Of a stretch of DNA of 64,000 bases, positions 25,977-34,167 are shown one piece after another (positions within the stretch are counted from its first letter, which is position 1; every line of letters begins with the position of its first letter). The stretch lies in the NCBI RefSeq assembly GCF_008710275.1, contig NZ_VYQE01000008.1:1-64000 (forward strand). The letters run 5' to 3'. A program made the position numbers and the translations under genes. The notes under the pieces are model-generated. The model ran no database searches and had not been told where the DNA came from. It saw nothing but the letters and a program-made list of their open reading frames with translations. The DNA comes from Histidinibacterium aquaticum (lineage in GTDB: Bacteria; Pseudomonadota; Alphaproteobacteria; Rhodobacterales; Rhodobacteraceae).

Positions 25977-26411
25977 TCAGTCCTGCACGATGACGACGAC
26001 ATTGCCGCGCCCGCGCTGGACCACCTCCGCGGTATCGCCCCGGCCCGACTGTATCACGCCGGCGGCGTTGCAGCGGCCCCGCTGATCGACGTCGGCCAAG
26101 CCACCCCGCCCGAACTGCGAGATCCCGAGGACGTTGCAGCGGCCCCGCTGCCGGCCGTAGGCCTCGTTGTGGCGTCCTCCCTGGCCGACGACGGTGCGGT
26201 TGCGATGGCCGTCCTGCATGGTGATCGAGGTGTTCCCCCCTCCCTTCTGGCGGACGCTGAGCCGGTTGTGGCCGCCGTCCTGGAAGGCTCCGATCGCCTG
26301 GTCGAAGCCTCTCTGGTCGAGATGGATCCGGTTGTCCGCCTGCGCGGGAGAACTCGCCATGCCGAGCGTCGCGGCGAGGGCCAGGGAAGTAATGAGCGTC
26401 TTGACGTGCAT
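25977..26411 (-). CDS. Curlin-repeat protein, arginine-rich
   Basis: A 144-residue protein with a clear signal peptide (cleavage probably after SPAQA). The mature part is five to six curlin-type repeats built on the Gx6QxGxxNxAxxxQ plan, but with Arg in place of many polar residues (QRGRGNVVVIVQ, QKGGGNTSITMQ). Two repeats contain GRCN, placing a cysteine at the same position in each. Curlins are exported through CsgG and polymerise outside as amyloid. The strong positive charge sets this one apart from the other four curlins here, which are neutral or acidic. It is followed by csgH and preceded by a parDE pair. Confidence 0.82.
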   Translation of the reverse strand: MHVKTLITSLALAATLGMASSPAQADNRIHLDQRGFDQAIGAFQDGGHNRLSVRQKGGGNTSITMQDGHRNRTVVGQGGRHNEAYGRQRGRCNVLGISQFGRGGLADVDQRGRCNAAGVIQSGRGDTAEVVQRGRGNVVVIVQD

Positions 26412-26748
26412 GATGTCGGTCCGTTGCGTCTGAGGCCCTGATACGGGCGGTTTCAGTGCTCTATCCGGGCCGCAGCATTGGAAATCTGCGCCGGCAGGAC
26501 CGACCCCACGGCATCCCGCCCCGCTAAGCGATCACCCGCCGTCGCTATCGGTTAGCGGGGAAAGCCCAAAGTGAAGCGCCTCCGGGTGAGGTCGCCGCCA
26601 AACTCGGGGCCAGTCTTCGTCATTGCCTATCTAATGAGTCCTCGGAATCGACCCGCACTCAACCGCCCATGAGGGACAACCGCTTGAAGCCCGTCCCGGG
26701 ACGGTAACCATTGTTGACAAAGATTGCCATTCTGACTCTCATGATAGC

Positions 26749-26994
26749 ATGGCTACGATGAACGTCTCTCTCCCTGACCAGATGAAGAACTGGGTCGAAA
26801 CCCGTGCCGAGGATGGGCGGTACAGCAATGCGAGTGACTACGTCCGTCACCTGATCCGCCGTGACCAGGAACGAGAGCAAGCCATCGCCTCCCTGCAGGC
26901 CGAGATAAAAGCCGGCCTCGACAGCGGGCCCCCTCGCGACCTCGATGTCAGCGCTTTCCGTGAGAGGATGCGGACCCGCCATGGCGGCTCGTAG
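26749..26994 (+). CDS. parD: ParD-family antitoxin
   Basis: An 81-residue protein beginning MATMNVSLPDQMKNWVETR, with ASDYVRHLIRRD, the ribbon-helix-helix DNA-binding pattern of ParD/CC2985-type antitoxins, and a charged C-terminus that would wrap the toxin. Its stop overlaps the ParE start by 14 bases. TTGACA at 26714-26719 is a plausible -35 element; the -10 is unclear. ParD normally represses its own operon and neutralises ParE. On a plasmid-like replicon the pair probably stabilises inheritance. It lies between curlin and ialB/csgG genes on the opposite strand. Confidence 0.88.
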   Translation: MATMNVSLPDQMKNWVETRAEDGRYSNASDYVRHLIRRDQEREQAIASLQAEIKAGLDSGPPRDLDVSAFRERMRTRHGGS

Positions 26995-27301
26995 CCTGGA
27001 TGGCTACCGCCTCAGACCCCTCGCAGAACAAGACCTCGAAGAGATCTGGCTGTATTCAGCCGGAGAGTGGGGACCGGAACAAGCTGAAGCTTACCTCGAG
27101 GGGCTGTTCGCGGCTTTTGAGCTATTGTCGGCCATGCCCGATATCGCTCGGGAACGACTGGAGTTCGTCCCTCCTGTTCGCATCCACCCGTCAGCGCAGC
27201 ATCTGATCATCTACCAGGTCACTGGAAATCATCTGGACGTGCTGCGCATCCTCGGCGGCCAGCAGAACTGGCGCGCACTGCTCGACATCATCGACGGCTG
27301 A
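26981..27301 (+). CDS. parE: ParE-family toxin
   Basis: A 106-residue RelE/ParE-superfamily protein: YRLRPLAEQDLEEIWLYSA at the N-terminus, AEAYLEGLFAAFELLSAMPD in the middle, and HLIIYQVTGNHLDVLRILGG at the end. Known ParE toxins inhibit DNA gyrase, others in the fold cleave RNA; the target here is inferred from the ParD partner. I chose the ATG at 26981, which overlaps the end of parD, over the longer frame at 26945. All elements of the fold are present, so the toxin looks intact. Confidence 0.88.
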   Translation: MAARSLDGYRLRPLAEQDLEEIWLYSAGEWGPEQAEAYLEGLFAAFELLSAMPDIARERLEFVPPVRIHPSAQHLIIYQVTGNHLDVLRILGGQQNWRALLDIIDG

Positions 27302-27368
27302 GACGCTTATCGACTGGTACGCCAGCTACGTCGCGCAGCTCCGCCTGTCGCCGCGGGGACAGGCCCGG

Positions 27369-27938
27369 CTATTCGCTTTCGGGCGCGATCTCGGGGGCCG
27401 GCTCCGCCTCGGCTTCGGGCTCGAGGGCAGGTTCGGCGGTCGACAGCCGTGAGACGGCCTCCTCGAAACCCTCCATGTAGAGGGGAATGGTCAGTTCGCC
27501 GCCGTTCGGGTTGAAGACGGCCAGCACGACCTGATCGGCGTCTTGGATACGGGCCATGAGACCTGCATTGAAGCTGCCCTCCACGAGGCAACCAAGAGCG
27601 ATGCAGCGTGACCAGGCCAGCGGGATCCCGGGCTCCGCGTCGAGACGCAGTTCGGGGCGCTGTGACAGGTCGACGCCGAGGGGCAGCGCGATCTGCGCGT
27701 TGAACGCGCCGTCCGCGATCGGGTAGAACGTCACGACCATGGCCACGACGAGCGGGTCCTGCGTCAGGACCCGCTGATACAGCTGGCACTCGGTTTCGGC
27801 CTCGTCGAAGCACTCGATGGCCCAGTCCCCGACCTCTTCCCTCGAGACCGGCGCAGGGCCGTCCTCGCCCTGGGCGAAGGCCATCCCGGCCATCTGCAAG
27901 AGCAGGGCCGAGAAGAACGCCTTGGCCAGATGTCGCAT
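27369..27938 (-). CDS. IalB-family secreted protein, curli-linked copy 1
   Basis: About 189 residues with a signal peptide ending AFAQG. VGDWAIECFDEAETECQLYQ, LPLGVDLSQRPELRLD, SRCIALGCLVEGSF and IPLYMEGFEEAVSRL reproduce the invasion-associated locus B pattern: two Cys pairs, a central LPLGV and a closing GF.A motif. IalB-family proteins are small periplasmic or surface proteins of poorly known role. The C-terminus is a Glu/Pro/Ala-rich tail. ATG at 27938 is 2 bases past the csgG stop (a GTG at 27944 is the alternative), so it is translated with csgG. That coupling suggests a role in curli secretion or assembly. Confidence 0.82.
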   Translation of the reverse strand: MRHLAKAFFSALLLQMAGMAFAQGEDGPAPVSREEVGDWAIECFDEAETECQLYQRVLTQDPLVVAMVVTFYPIADGAFNAQIALPLGVDLSQRPELRLDAEPGIPLAWSRCIALGCLVEGSFNAGLMARIQDADQVVLAVFNPNGGELTIPLYMEGFEEAVSRLSTAEPALEPEAEAEPAPEIAPESE

Positions 27939-27940
27939 GG

Positions 27941-28879
27941 TCACGACCCCGAGGCCGACTGTTCGGCCGGCGGCTCGGCGATCTGTGCGTCGAGATCGGC
28001 GTACTGCGCACGCTGCTGGTAATAGAGGCTCAGCAACGAGTTCTGATAGCTCCGGTCGCGGAAGGACCAGACGCCCTTTTCCGTGCCCTCGACGATGAGT
28101 GCGAAGACGGCCAGTTCCATCGCGTGGCGCAGGGCGATGCCAGTCGGCTCGTTCTGAGAGACGCCCGCGTCCAGTTCGAGGATCCGGTCGCTCGCCACGT
28201 ACCGGAAGATCGAGTCCTGCAGGCGGACCGAGTAGATCGTCTTCTCGGTCGTGACGGACGACAGCACCTCGCCCGTCTCGACGCTCACGGCCCGTAGGGC
28301 GACCGAGACACGGTCCTCGCGGTATTCCTGGTTGATGCCGATCCCGAGGATCCGGGCGCCGGCCCCTCCGGTCACCACGTTGGAGTCGTAGTCGATGACC
28401 CCGCCGCGGATGATCGTGCCCGCGAACCGCAGCGGTGGCAGCGGCGAGGTCGCAGCCCCGCGATAGGCCCGGGCGGTCTCGTCGATGAGTTCGCGCTCGG
28501 TCAGGAGTTCCTGGAGCCCCGCGCGCTCCACGACGTTGAACCAGCTACCGCCGCCAACCTCCTCGAGAATATCGTAGAGGACGTCCTCGGCCCCCTGGGT
28601 CACCTCGCGCGAGAACCGGGTCAGGCCGGGCTCTTCCTCGTTCTGCCCGGTCTTGTCCTCGTAGCCGTATACCGCGACGTCGATCTGCCTCGACGGAGGC
28701 GCGAGGTTGAACAGCATCGCACCGGTGCGCGTGACGGGTGTCTCGATGGGGTCGGTCGCGAGCGGGTCCGACGCCCGCCCGACCCGATCCCCCAGTTGTG
28801 CGCATCCCGAGAGGCCCATCGCGGCCACGAGGACGGCGACCCGAATCGATCGGTGCGCTCCATTCAATACAAACTGCAT
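27941..28879 (-). CDS. csgG: CsgG curli secretion pore, copy 1
   Basis: A 312-residue lipoprotein: signal peptide with lipobox LSGC, then VAVYGYEDKTGQNE, SREVTQGAEDVLYDIL, WFNVVERAGLQELLTERELI, LPPLRFAGTIIRGGVIDYDS, GIGINQEYREDRVSVALRAV and VSQNEPTGIALRHAMELAV. These are characteristic CsgG segments; the protein forms the nonameric outer-membrane channel for curlins. It lies between csgF and ialB in a six-gene minus-strand run (csgA, csgH, csgB-like, csgF, csgG, ialB). Spacing to csgF is 75 bases. About 20 extra residues at the C-terminus (AEPPAEQSASGS) exceed E. coli CsgG. Confidence 0.93.
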   Translation of the reverse strand: MQFVLNGAHRSIRVAVLVAAMGLSGCAQLGDRVGRASDPLATDPIETPVTRTGAMLFNLAPPSRQIDVAVYGYEDKTGQNEEEPGLTRFSREVTQGAEDVLYDILEEVGGGSWFNVVERAGLQELLTERELIDETARAYRGAATSPLPPLRFAGTIIRGGVIDYDSNVVTGGAGARILGIGINQEYREDRVSVALRAVSVETGEVLSSVTTEKTIYSVRLQDSIFRYVASDRILELDAGVSQNEPTGIALRHAMELAVFALIVEGTEKGVWSFRDRSYQNSLLSLYYQQRAQYADLDAQIAEPPAEQSASGS

Positions 28880-28954
28880 CTGCCCCAGTCCTCGTATTCT
28901 GTCTGCTACTCTGTCGATAGCTTCTGAAAATCTGCCTTCGGGTAACTGACGGCT

Positions 28955-29254
28955 TCAGGAGTCGGGATCCGAGTCCCCGTCGCCGTTCTCATTGTCGTCT
29001 CCACTGCCGCCGCCGCCGATGCCGCCGCCCAGGTCGATATCGATGTCGGGGAAGTCGATGACGGGGAAACCACCGCCACCGCCGCCTTCGTCGAAGTTAT
29101 TCTGAATACTCGCCAATTCGCTCAGATAGCCGGTCAGATCGGGATTGCCCCCGAGCCCCGGGTTCAGCGGGGCATAGACCAGGCCCTGTGCCGCGGCGGC
29201 TGAGGGCAGACCCATGACCATGCAGATCGCAAGCATGGACTTTCGCTTCATCAT
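28955..29254 (-). CDS. csgF: CsgF-type curli assembly factor, copy 1
   Basis: A 99-residue secreted protein. After the signal peptide (ends AAAAQ) comes GLVYAPLNPGLGGNPDLTGY, the CsgF N-terminal signature that inserts into the CsgG pore. The C-terminal half is unlike E. coli CsgF: runs of Gly with Asp (DIDIDLGGGIGGGG) and a very acidic end. I chose the first of two tandem ATGs (29254), behind GGAGG. CsgF sits under the pore and links secretion to nucleation at the surface. The acidic, glycine-rich tail looks flexible and might bind calcium; this is speculation. Confidence 0.85.
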   Translation of the reverse strand: MMKRKSMLAICMVMGLPSAAAAQGLVYAPLNPGLGGNPDLTGYLSELASIQNNFDEGGGGGGFPVIDFPDIDIDLGGGIGGGGSGDDNENGDGDSDPDS

Positions 29255-29457
29255 TTTCCGACCTCCGTCCCGCGCCGGCAAACCATGAAAAAAGAACCGC
29301 TGCTGAAGTTTGGCGGCGCGCTTTGAAAAATATCCATTCATCCATAGTCGATCCCGCCTGATCCGTAAACGAAACGGATAGGCGGAATACGGCCAGCCCG
29401 GCCGTGACGGGGAGTCTGTTGCCGAATTGCGCCGCCACCCCGACGCACCGCCCATCG

Positions 29458-30021
29458 CTAATCGCTCAGCCGGATGACCGTGCCGGGCCGCGCGTTGCGG
29501 ATGGTGATGCTTCCCCCGTAGCCCTCGCCGGCCTGGCCATAGACGAGGCGCGTCCGGCGCGACGAGACGAGGTTCAGCTCCATCGACAGCCGGTTGCCCA
29601 CCTGCGCCGCCGAGACCACGTTGTTGCGCCCGCCAATGACGTTGACCGACCCGTAGTTGTCCCGGCCCAGCTGGATCAGCGAGGCGGCGCTGCCCGGGGA
29701 GGCGATGATGCTCACGCCGCCAGTGTTCCGCTCCCCGCCCTGAAGCAGGGCGCTGACGGCCGACCGGCTGAAGTACTGCGCGGTGAAGCCGCGGTTCTGG
29801 TTGCCCGCCTGGCGGATGGTCGAGTTCGTGGCCCCGCTGCGGTTGGCGGCCGGCATCTGGGAGGTCCGGGTCACCGTCACCTGCTCGACGCTCAGGCCGT
29901 TATCGACCTGGAAGCCGAAGCCCTCCGCAAGGGCGAGACCCGGGAGAGACAGTGCAGCGGCCAGGGCCGCGATCCTCAACGCCGCGGCGGCGGTCCGGAT
30001 CCTGCGGATAAGATGTCTCAT
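29458..30021 (-). CDS. csgB: Curlin-repeat protein, CsgB-like nucleator candidate
   Basis: A 187-residue protein with an Arg-rich signal peptide ending LALA. The mature part holds irregular curlin repeats: STIRQAGNQNRGFTAQYF, SALLQGGERNTGGVSI, SLIQLGRDNYGSVNVIGGRN, SAAQVGNRLSMEL. The repeats vary more than in the adjacent CsgA and the C-terminus (RNARPGTVIRLS) is basic, both as in CsgB, which tethers and nucleates fibres. It follows csgH with 4 bases between and precedes csgF by 203 bases. AAGGATAAGGCG precedes the ATG. Assignment as B and not A rests on order and irregularity. Confidence 0.75.
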   Translation of the reverse strand: MRHLIRRIRTAAAALRIAALAAALSLPGLALAEGFGFQVDNGLSVEQVTVTRTSQMPAANRSGATNSTIRQAGNQNRGFTAQYFSRSAVSALLQGGERNTGGVSIIASPGSAASLIQLGRDNYGSVNVIGGRNNVVSAAQVGNRLSMELNLVSSRRTRLVYGQAGEGYGGSITIRNARPGTVIRLSD

Positions 30022-30025
30022 CGCC

Positions 30026-30388
30026 TTATCCTTTCACTGAGCAGCTCGCCTGGCGCGGACCGTCCCGGAGGATCAGCTCGGCGGTGACGTCGCTACCGGC
30101 CGAGGCGGAGACCTGCGTCCTCGAAAGGACCATCGGTGCGGCGGCCGAACCTCGGGCATCAATGCGGCCGCCCTGGCTCGAGACAGAAATGTTGCCCCGT
30201 TGCCGGACCTCGACGCGGAGCATGTACTGCCCCTGAGGCCACAAGGCGGGATCGGCGATCCCCTCAATGGTGAGAACGTCACCGGACCGGACAAAACTGA
30301 TCTCGCAGGGGCCCGGGCTGTCCATGGCGTCGATGCTCTCTGGAAATGCCAGAAGGAATGTCGCGGGAATGAGCCATGAAGATCGCAT
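30026..30388 (-). CDS. csgH: CsgH-like curli chaperone, copy 2
   Basis: A 120-residue protein with a signal peptide (MRSSWLIPATFLLAFPESIDA). The mature part starts PCEISFVRSGDVLTIEG, then YMLRVEVRQRGNISVSSQGG, LSRTQVSASAGSDVTAELIL and a terminal ASCSV; one Cys lies near each end, as in CsgH. It shares the SQGG turn with copy 1 but is otherwise divergent. It lies between the major curlin (94 bases upstream) and the CsgB-like gene (4 bases downstream). Probably it binds curlin subunits in the periplasm and keeps them soluble. The ribosome site is weak. Confidence 0.72.
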   Translation of the reverse strand: MRSSWLIPATFLLAFPESIDAMDSPGPCEISFVRSGDVLTIEGIADPALWPQGQYMLRVEVRQRGNISVSSQGGRIDARGSAAAPMVLSRTQVSASAGSDVTAELILRDGPRQASCSVKG

Positions 30389-30410
30389 TGCGCCTGACCC
30401 ATCTAATGGC

Positions 30411-30440
30411 TCCCGAAGGCGCAGGACCGCGCCTTCGGGA
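30411..30440 (-). terminator. Strong hairpin after csgA (attenuator-like)
   Basis: TCCCGAAGGCGC (30411-30422) and GCGCCTTCGGGA (30429-30440) form a perfect 12-bp stem with a 6-base loop, in the 94-base gap between csgA and csgH. A second imperfect stem lies at about 30453-30476. There is no T-run, so it is more likely a partial terminator or mRNA stabiliser that keeps curlin expression above downstream genes. Confidence 0.55.
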
Positions 30441-30482
30441 ATTCGTGTCGCGGCCCGGCAGAATGCCGAGCCGGCCCGTGAC

Positions 30483-31367
30483 TTACGGGTTGAACTGGTA
30501 GGCAGCGGCTTGGTTGCCCGTACCGTTCTGCGTTTGCAAGCTGGCGTTGCCGGTACCACCACCGCCGTTCGACTGCACCACCGCGGCGGCGTTGAGCGCT
30601 CCGCCAAACTGGATCTGCACGGCAGAGTTGGTCGAGCCGGCGTTGACGTTGTTCTGCAGGACAGCAGCAAGGTTGTCGCTGCTGAACTGGAAGCTCGCCG
30701 CCTCGTTGTTGATGCCTTGCTGAACGTGCGCAGCGGCATTGTCGAGAACGCCGGTGCCTTGGAAGATGGTCGACGTGTTGTCGTTGCCGTCCTGGGCCAC
30801 GGCGGCCGCGTTGTTACTGCCGAGGCTGGTAATCGACGAAGTGTTGTCGTTGCCGTCCTGAGCCACAGCGGCGGAGTTCAGATTGCCATCTTGGAGGATC
30901 GAGACATCGTTCGAGTTGCCAACCTGATAGGAGACGGCAACGTTCACGTTGCCCAGCTGGGTCGTCATGGCATTGTTCGTGTTCCCATTCTGGAACTGAA
31001 TGTTGCCGTTGGCCGAACCAACCTGGTAGCCGGACGCCATGTTACCGTTGCCGACCTGATCCTGAATGTTGGTGTTCGGCTGGCCAGCCGCCTTCGACAG
31101 CGAAACCGGCGCGAACCCGTCGGGCGCGACGTCGGCAAAACCATCAGCGTTGCTGGCCTGGGCGAACTGGCCACCGGAGTCAGCGGTTGCGACTTCGTCG
31201 ACACCGGTATCGTCGGCGATGGCCGAGCTACCGAAGCGGATCGCGCTCGCGATGTCGTTCGACGCAGCCGCTGCCTCTAGAGCGCCGCCGGGGCCGGCGG
31301 TCGTCTGTGCAGAGGCCATGCCGACGCTCAGCAGCAGTGCGCTGGATGCAAGAAGAATGCTTTTCAT
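30483..31367 (-). CDS. csgA: Major curlin subunit CsgA
   Basis: A 294-residue protein with signal peptide ending ASAQ and about 70 residues of Ala/Asp/Gly-rich N-terminal spacer. From residue about 95 there are ten or more curlin repeats with the QxGNxNxAxxxQ plan: QVGNGNMASGYQ, QNGNTNNAMTTQLGNVNVAV, QDGNLNSAAVAQDGNDNT. The mature protein is acidic and Asn/Gln-rich. This is the longest and most regular curlin in the window, hence the likely main fibre subunit. AGGGAG lies 8 bases before the ATG at 31367. It heads the six-gene curli operon and is divergent from the gene at 31771. Confidence 0.9.
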   Translation of the reverse strand: MKSILLASSALLLSVGMASAQTTAGPGGALEAAAASNDIASAIRFGSSAIADDTGVDEVATADSGGQFAQASNADGFADVAPDGFAPVSLSKAAGQPNTNIQDQVGNGNMASGYQVGSANGNIQFQNGNTNNAMTTQLGNVNVAVSYQVGNSNDVSILQDGNLNSAAVAQDGNDNTSSITSLGSNNAAAVAQDGNDNTSTIFQGTGVLDNAAAHVQQGINNEAASFQFSSDNLAAVLQNNVNAGSTNSAVQIQFGGALNAAAVVQSNGGGGTGNASLQTQNGTGNQAAAYQFNP

Positions 31368-31770
31368 TGTAGTGCTCCCTTTCCTGAACCGAAAGCGACC
31401 GAACGACCGCTCCCGGGGCAGGAAGCTACGCCCCGAAAATCTCCTCGAATATTCAGCAGTCCGGCTAGGCAAGAGGATTAGCCGGCCATATTTTCACCTA
31501 GATGATTTGAATGCGATTCAGGCCTTGCGGCAGAACCCCTGCAGGAATCGTCTAGTGGTTTTTAGTAGGTGGCCGCCGGCGGACCCGGATACGACCGGAA
31601 TCATGCGCTGTGGGCACGGGGCACAGGCGACCCGGCACCGAATCGCATGCGACTCATCCGTATCGCCAAGAACTGATAATTCGTTCCGGAAAACTGTGGT
31701 ATTCATCCCAAGACTGCTCCGCCGGGATCCCCGGTCCGGAGCGTCCTGTAGCTAGGGAGTAGAACCAGAG
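31368..31770. promoter_or_regulatory. Divergent curli promoter region
   Basis: This 403-base gap separates the csgA operon (minus) from the small secreted-protein gene (plus), so it must hold both promoters. It is less GC-rich than the genes, with AT-rich patches near 31490-31510 and 31670-31700. I cannot place -35/-10 boxes or a regulator site with confidence. Confidence 0.45.
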
Positions 31771-32073
31771 ATGAAGGTATTTGCATCTTTTGTTAGTGTC
31801 TTTGCCGTGGTCGGTTCTCTCGCGCAGGCCGACGGTCGCACGCATGTGCAGCAGATCACCTCGGCCCGGGGAACCGCCTACATTGTCCAGGCGAACCAGA
31901 TCCCCTTCTCCGTCCGCCAGGCGGCCCCCAGGCCCCAGGCGCCCGTCCAGGCAGCCGCGGTCCGGACACAACAACAGCAGCAATTGACGCCCACGCCCGA
32001 GATCCTCGAGCTGGAACGCATTCAGACCGGGGAGGGAGCGGGGCTGCCCCGCGTGAGCCTCTCGGTGCGCTGA
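31771..32073 (+). CDS. Small secreted protein of unknown function
   Basis: A 100-residue protein with a signal peptide (cleavage near SLAQA), then THVQQITSARGTAYIVQANQ, a Pro/Ala/Gln-rich linker containing QQQQQ, and a short C-terminal segment. No known domain is recognised. It is divergent from csgA and sits between it and a regulator. The IVQ and VQQ words are faintly curlin-like but there is no repeat. A curli-associated surface or matrix protein is possible. Confidence 0.6.
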   Translation: MKVFASFVSVFAVVGSLAQADGRTHVQQITSARGTAYIVQANQIPFSVRQAAPRPQAPVQAAAVRTQQQQQLTPTPEILELERIQTGEGAGLPRVSLSVR

Positions 32074-32257
32074 GCGAGGGGGGCCATGCCGTCGCCGGTC
32101 CGGGGGCCGGCGGTCGTGGCATGGCGGTCGCCCGGTCGGTCCGGGGATGAGCCGGACCGGGCCCGGCCGACCTGCCTCTCTTGCTGCGATCGCGATGTTC
32201 GGTTCAGGAAATCCGGGATGAGCAGCTCTCATGCTTATGTCATGTACCGACCAGCAA

Positions 32258-32287
32258 GCGGGTGACCGGAGTTGACCGGGAGTGACC
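32258..32287 (+). repeat. TGACC decamer repeats over XRE gene start
   Basis: Three copies of TGACC recur at 10-base spacing (GGGTGACCGG, AGTTGACCGG, GAGTGACC), spanning the TTG start codon at 32272. A near-copy of the same 30 bases lies at 35141-35170. One-helical-turn spacing suggests a protein-binding site, perhaps for self-regulation. Confidence 0.45.
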
Positions 32288-33744
32288 GATCCGGCGGTAA
32301 CGCCTTCGGTGCGAAGTTCGGGCGGCTCGTCCGCTCGTACCGCGAGGATATCGGCCTTTCCGCGCGCGATCTCGCGATCCGCGTCTGGAACGACGAGGCG
32401 CGCAAGTCCAGCATCTCACGCCTGGAGAACGGGCGGGTCGGCCGGCCGGCGGCCGAGACCGTCCAGAAGATCGCGCTCGCCCTCGACATCCCGCAGGAAG
32501 AGATCGACGGCCTCCGGGCGCCCTCGGCCGATATCGGCTCCGTTCTGTCGCAGCACCTGGGCGATCTCGCCCGCAGCAGCCGCGACCAGCTCGAGGCGCT
32601 CGCCGCACGGTTCGAAATCGATCGCGCCTACGACAGGTCCTCCGAGAACCTGCGCCAGCTGCTGGAGGCCAAGGCCGACGAGTACCGTGCATATCGCCGC
32701 AAGATCGACCTCCTCGACGAACGCCAGGACGAGATCGTCGCCGCCCGCGCCGCCGCGAACGCGGCGGCCGACCGGCTGGACCTCGACGAGTGCGAGCATC
32801 AGCTGCTGATCGCGGATCGTCTGCAGACGCTTCTCTTCGTCGAGACCAAGGAGGCCCGGGCAAGCTATGCCCTGCTGCGGGGACAAGTGGACAAGGCATT
32901 CGAACTGTTCCGTTCGGCCGCCGACGCGCTCCGCACCGTGGACAGCCTCGAGACGGCGCGGCGCCTGAAGGGCTACTTTGTCCAGCTCTACGATCACGGA
33001 CTGCTCTACGGCAACGACGGCCTCGCCCTGTCGGTCGACATGGCGCGACACGCCCTAGCGGCCTTCCCGGAGCGAGGAGAGGAGTGGGCCCAGTTCCTGA
33101 TGAGCAAGGCCAATGCACTGGCCAATCTCGGGGACCGGACCGAAGGCGGGACGGGCACCGCGCTCCTGGAGGAGGCGGTCGGGGACTACCAAGTGGTGCT
33201 GACGCATTTCGGCCGGACCGGTGATCGCGAGAGATCAGGCGTGGCCCAGCACAATCTGGGGGGTGCCCTTTGCCTGCTCGCCGACCGGGCGGACGCCACC
33301 GCCAGCCGCATCGACCTGCTCGAAAAGGCGATCGGCACGTTCCGCGTCGCCCTAGAGGTGCGCGACCAGCACGCCAGCCCGCGCGAGTGGGCAATGACCA
33401 TGCAGAACCTCGCGGTTGCCTTGAGGGATCTCGGCGCCGCGACCGAAGACGAAGTGGGGCGCCGGCACCTGATGGAGGCCGTGGAGATCTGCGAGAGGTC
33501 CCTGGCGATCAGAACGAAGGACAGCTCCCCCTTCGAATGGGCCATGACGCAAGAGAACCTGGCGCAGGTCCGGTTCGCCCTCGCGAACCACCGCACGACG
33601 AACGACCCCTCTCCGCACCTCGCGGCAGCCGAGTCGCACATCGATGCGGCGCTGACGGTCTATTCCCTAGAAACCTCGCCCTACTATTTCGACAAGGCTA
33701 CCGAGTTCAGGCGGGTCATGAGGACGGCGCGGATCGCCCCCTAG
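32272..33744 (+). CDS. XRE-family regulator with TPR-like domain, copy 1
   Basis: A 490-residue protein. Residues about 15-70 are a helix-turn-helix of Cro/C1 type (FGRLVRSYREDIGLSARDLA, SISRLENGRVGRPAAETV, ALDIPQEEI). A helical linker follows, then helical repeats to the end, with motifs such as GVAQHNLGGALCLLADR and EWAMTMQNLAVALRDLG typical of TPR arrays. An in-frame TGA at 32263 leaves TTG (32272) as the first start, and the paralogue at 41846-43333 conserves the same N-terminus (SD, then NAFG, FGRLVRSYRED), supporting this. It would bind DNA in response to a peptide or protein partner. Position suggests control of curli genes. Confidence 0.85.
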   Translation: MTGSDRSGGNAFGAKFGRLVRSYREDIGLSARDLAIRVWNDEARKSSISRLENGRVGRPAAETVQKIALALDIPQEEIDGLRAPSADIGSVLSQHLGDLARSSRDQLEALAARFEIDRAYDRSSENLRQLLEAKADEYRAYRRKIDLLDERQDEIVAARAAANAAADRLDLDECEHQLLIADRLQTLLFVETKEARASYALLRGQVDKAFELFRSAADALRTVDSLETARRLKGYFVQLYDHGLLYGNDGLALSVDMARHALAAFPERGEEWAQFLMSKANALANLGDRTEGGTGTALLEEAVGDYQVVLTHFGRTGDRERSGVAQHNLGGALCLLADRADATASRIDLLEKAIGTFRVALEVRDQHASPREWAMTMQNLAVALRDLGAATEDEVGRRHLMEAVEICERSLAIRTKDSSPFEWAMTQENLAQVRFALANHRTTNDPSPHLAAAESHIDAALTVYSLETSPYYFDKATEFRRVMRTARIAP

Positions 33745-33973
33745 CGCGTCATTGTTGCCCCGAGCGGGCCGAGGAGGATGCCAGCAACCGGACCCCAAGC
33801 GCGAGCCGAACGACTTGGAAAGACAGCAAAAACGAAAACCCTCGACAATTCAGATTCGGCAATACGATCTCGGATCAAAATTGAACGAATGTAAAAGATT
33901 GATTTCATTTTCGTTACAATGGTGAATTAATACATTCCAGAAGGACAATGTATTCATTCCCTCAAGAATATAT

Positions 33974-34003
33974 TTGACGCTACGTCAATTTTTGTTGTAG
34001 AAT
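33974..34003 (+). promoter_or_regulatory. Predicted promoter of luxR/csgD-like gene
   Basis: TTGACG (33974-33979) and TAGAAT (33998-34003) are separated by 18 bases, close to the sigma-70 consensus. The -35 box forms one arm of a palindrome, TTGACG-CTA-CGTCAA (33974-33988), a possible operator. The surrounding 150 bases are AT-rich. Transcription would start near 34010, about 275 bases before the regulator gene. Confidence 0.5.
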
Positions 34004-34167
34004 TATGTCTCAGCGTCGTCGTAACAGACATGTCGGTGTAACAGGACATCCTGTATCCCGACGCTGACGGTCACGCATAGTCCAAGAACAAGGGGAGGTA
34101 TCAAGAGTCGGTCCGCCGGTTGGTCTCTGGTTCCTAACCGGACGAACGCGGCGGCAAGCGGGGAACA

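Noticed and set aside
30267-31280. 337-codon plus-strand frame opposite csgA and csgH
   Set aside because: Low-complexity Val/Gly/Arg repeats are the complement of curlin repeats; no ribosome site.
30483-31367. CRISPR-like periodicity
   Set aside because: The periodic words are codons of curlin repeats that vary at the DNA level; there are no exact repeats with unique spacers.
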